From Emmonsiellopsis sp. PD_33 (Eukaryota; Ascomycota; Eurotiomycetes; Onygenales; Ajellomycetaceae), in NCBI GenBank assembly GCA_032988165.1, contig JANTQF010000360.1:1-35213 (forward strand): a DNA stretch of 35,213 nucleotides, in the 5' to 3' direction. A program made the position numbers and the translations under genes. Numbering within the stretch: the first letter of the stretch is position 1; each line of letters begins with the position of its first letter. Below, piece by piece: positions 33,631 through 35,213 of the stretch. Under the pieces are notes generated by a model. That model saw only the letters and a program-made list of their open reading frames with translations, had not been told where the DNA came from and did no database searches.

Positions 33631-33972
33631 GGTGAAGTACATCATGATATTAGATTAGGAGAGAACACACTATGAGAATAAGTCTAAGCTCTCCTTATAA
33701 TACTTTATATAGGAAATGGATACCTTCTTTTTATACATGTAAATAAGAATTACCATACAATTTAGACCTAAAATTTTAATTAGCTTTCAGTGATAGATAA
33801 GACCATCATTCAAAAGCCACTGTAGGGCACAGATAGGAGCCAGACTGAAAAACTCATTAAGACTTGTAAGTAGATAAAAGAAGACATTTCTGAAAGATAG
33901 TGAATTATCAGCTTTTAGAAGTATGAGAATTATTTCCTAGATTAAATAATTAAATAAGAAGAGTTCACACAT
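33631..33972 (-). pseudogene. Antisense ORF of gypsy family 1, copy P, N-terminal third
   Basis: The minus-strand ATG is at 33972, preceded by an in-frame TAA. The 114 codons include RNVFFYLLTSLNEFF, ALQWLLNDGLIYH, LGLNCMVILIYMYKKK and YYKESLDLFS. The last stretches align with copy M (ILIYYYN, then KYYSKSFNLF). The frame enters the B insertion at a codon boundary equal to that of 18245, so both parts make one gene of 975 bases with stop. Stops: TGA and TAG at decay positions. Function unknown. Confidence 0.58.
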
Positions 33973-34102
33973 TTAAATGTTATATTCTATAAATTTGTTA
34001 TTATTCTTGTAATTATATAAGTCTCTATCCCACTTTAAATACTAATAATAATAGATAGGGGTAGTAATTATCTGATTACAAAAGCATTAAGTATCATACA
34101 TC
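33631..34102 (+). mobile_element. Ty3/gypsy family 1, copy P, remainder after element B
   Basis: Assigned to P because its minus-strand frame continues exactly into 18245 when B and one target-site copy are taken out, and because the protein matches copy M (about 214-345). The part 33973-34102 is noncoding and would be the 5' side of the antisense ORF. The element is cut off at about 34102 by family 2 sequence. Confidence 0.6.
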
Positions 34103-35090
34103 AGTCTAGTTATTCTAATAGAAGTTATAGTAGATGTACAGGTAGTACTTAAGTGTCTAATTCTACCTCTCAGTTTAGCTGTCTGTTTGAGAGTGAAATG
34201 CAGTTATTAATTAACTATTAGTGTACTTTCAGAAGGTAATAGAATATTGATTAGTATTTACTAGAGCTAAATATTTCAGTGCAGTTTGTTACCTAATGGT
34301 GTAGGAAATCAAAAAATCTAGTGAAGATATTAAATATCAGATTTATAAGCTTTAATATACTTATATCTTTATTAATTAATTTATAAACTACATACTTGAT
34401 TAATTTATTTATAAATATTATGATTAAATCATAAATCTTGCTATTCTACTTAAATAATAAAAATTTGATGATGAAATTCATTATCATTATTTTAAAAGAA
34501 GAGATAGAAATAGAAAGTAGTTCTAATTGATTATATTTTTTATAGTAGTACATCTTAATCTATTAGTAAATATTATAGATATATATATATTTCTAAATAT
34601 TTATTATTATATCATGCTAAAAGTATTTCCTCTGAGTGCACTTAAGAGTACACTTAACACTAAAATGTCTCCCTTAAAAATCATTATAATTTAATTTTAT
34701 AATTTTATCTCTTATTACTTAATCTATAGAGATAGAAATATAATTCTTATAATAAAGAAGATCATTTTAATTTATTATCTAATTTAAGTATTTAATTTTA
34801 TTTATTTTATCTATTTTTATTTTTCTATACATCTCAGTATGCTCAGCATTCTAAGCTTATATAGTACAGAAATTCTATAATAAGTTCAGTAAGAAAGAAT
34901 TTATAAATTATATCAGATTTTATAATTATATTAATTAATATTTATAACATCAGATGAGCTAGCTTCTTTATATTACTAATAATATATCTCTCATCTACAC
35001 ACACATTTTAATATGTATAGAAAGTAAGTATATTAATATAAATTATATTTTTTTTATTATTTAGTAGTTTTAAAGTATCATCATATTAAT
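34103..35090 (-). mobile_element. Gypsy family 2 fragment, copy E (RNase H end to integrase)
   Basis: On the minus strand this matches copy B from about 21907 to about 22900 (RNase H-integrase linker, zinc region, integrase core). It has no LTRs. The left edge abuts copy P and the right edge abuts the second LINE. Heavily decayed, with no long frame. Confidence 0.75.
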
Positions 35091-35213
35091 TATTATTATT
35101 ATTATTATTATTCTTCATTTGAGGTGTATGGCAGTCAGTGACTATGACACCTACCTAAGTATAAACTTAGGATTTCCTAGCTCAAACTATCTAGTATACA
35201 GGCCCAATTTATA
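35091..35213 (-). mobile_element. Second LINE copy, 3' end only (continues past the window)
   Basis: The reverse complement of 14390-14512: an (ATT)n tail (35091-35111), the two terminal hairpins (arms CCTAAGT/ACTTAGG at 35154-35171 and GGTGT/ACACC around 35123-35151) and the segment before them. It is inserted at the edge of fragment E. The remainder lies to the right of the window. Confidence 0.9.

Noticed and set aside
1..35213. TGA read as Trp (mitochondrial or variant code)
   Set aside because: TAG and TAA stops are just as frequent at Gln and Trp positions, and TGA also stands for Arg; substitution decay explains all three, and the content is nuclear retrotransposons.

Overview
This window looks like a stretch of a filamentous ascomycete nuclear genome made almost entirely of dead retrotransposons. 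It holds Ty3/gypsy LTR elements of two families, one nearly full-length LINE with endonuclease, reverse transcriptase and RNase H (Tad1-like, a fungal type), and the 3' tip of a second LINE. I found no intact host gene, tRNA, rRNA or CRISPR array. The DNA is AT-rich, and reading it through by eye I found no CG dinucleotide on any line. Copies of the same element differ mainly by C/T and G/A changes, and former CG sites appear as CA in one copy and TG in another. This is the footprint of a RIP-like, CpG-directed C-to-T mutation process. CpG-poor repeats of this sort are, as I recall, known from Onygenales such as Coccidioides, but the species cannot be fixed from this window.

Layout. 1-198: a small inverted-repeat element of unknown type. 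199-3490: minus-strand, 5'-truncated gypsy family 1 (copy M). 3491-5052: plus-strand leader or LTR and gag of another gypsy element. 5053-7348: 5' part of gypsy family 2 (copy A: LTR, gag, protease). 7349-14512: LINE. 14513-18245: gypsy family 1 (copy P: RT, RNase H, integrase, 3' region). 18246-33625: gypsy family 2 copy B, which carries a full-length copy C (23141-30653) and a solo LTR (31090-31408) nested inside it. 33631-34102: the rest of copy P. 34103-35090: minus-strand fragment of family 2 (copy E). 35091-35213: 3' end of a second LINE on the minus strand.

The nesting can be dated from target-site duplications. B is flanked by GTACA/GCACA, C by CTTTA/CTTTG, and the solo LTR by TGAAG/TGAAG. 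The order is P, then B into P, then C and the solo LTR into B. Family 2 is a chromovirus (gag with zinc knuckle, protease, RT, RNase H, integrase, GPY/F module, chromodomain). Family 1 has no chromodomain that I can see and ends in a different integrase tail.

The most unusual content is an antisense gene in the 3' part of both gypsy families, tail-to-tail with pol. In family 1 it is about 325 codons and is cut in two by element B; taking out B and one target-site copy leaves a single continuous frame. In family 2 it has a Ser-rich head, an acidic/Lys-rich middle, a Cys motif and a helical tail, is preserved at protein level in copies B and C, and has a plausible fungal intron on the antisense strand. 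Both carry a short Cys-x2-Cys...Cys motif. I do not recognise the product.
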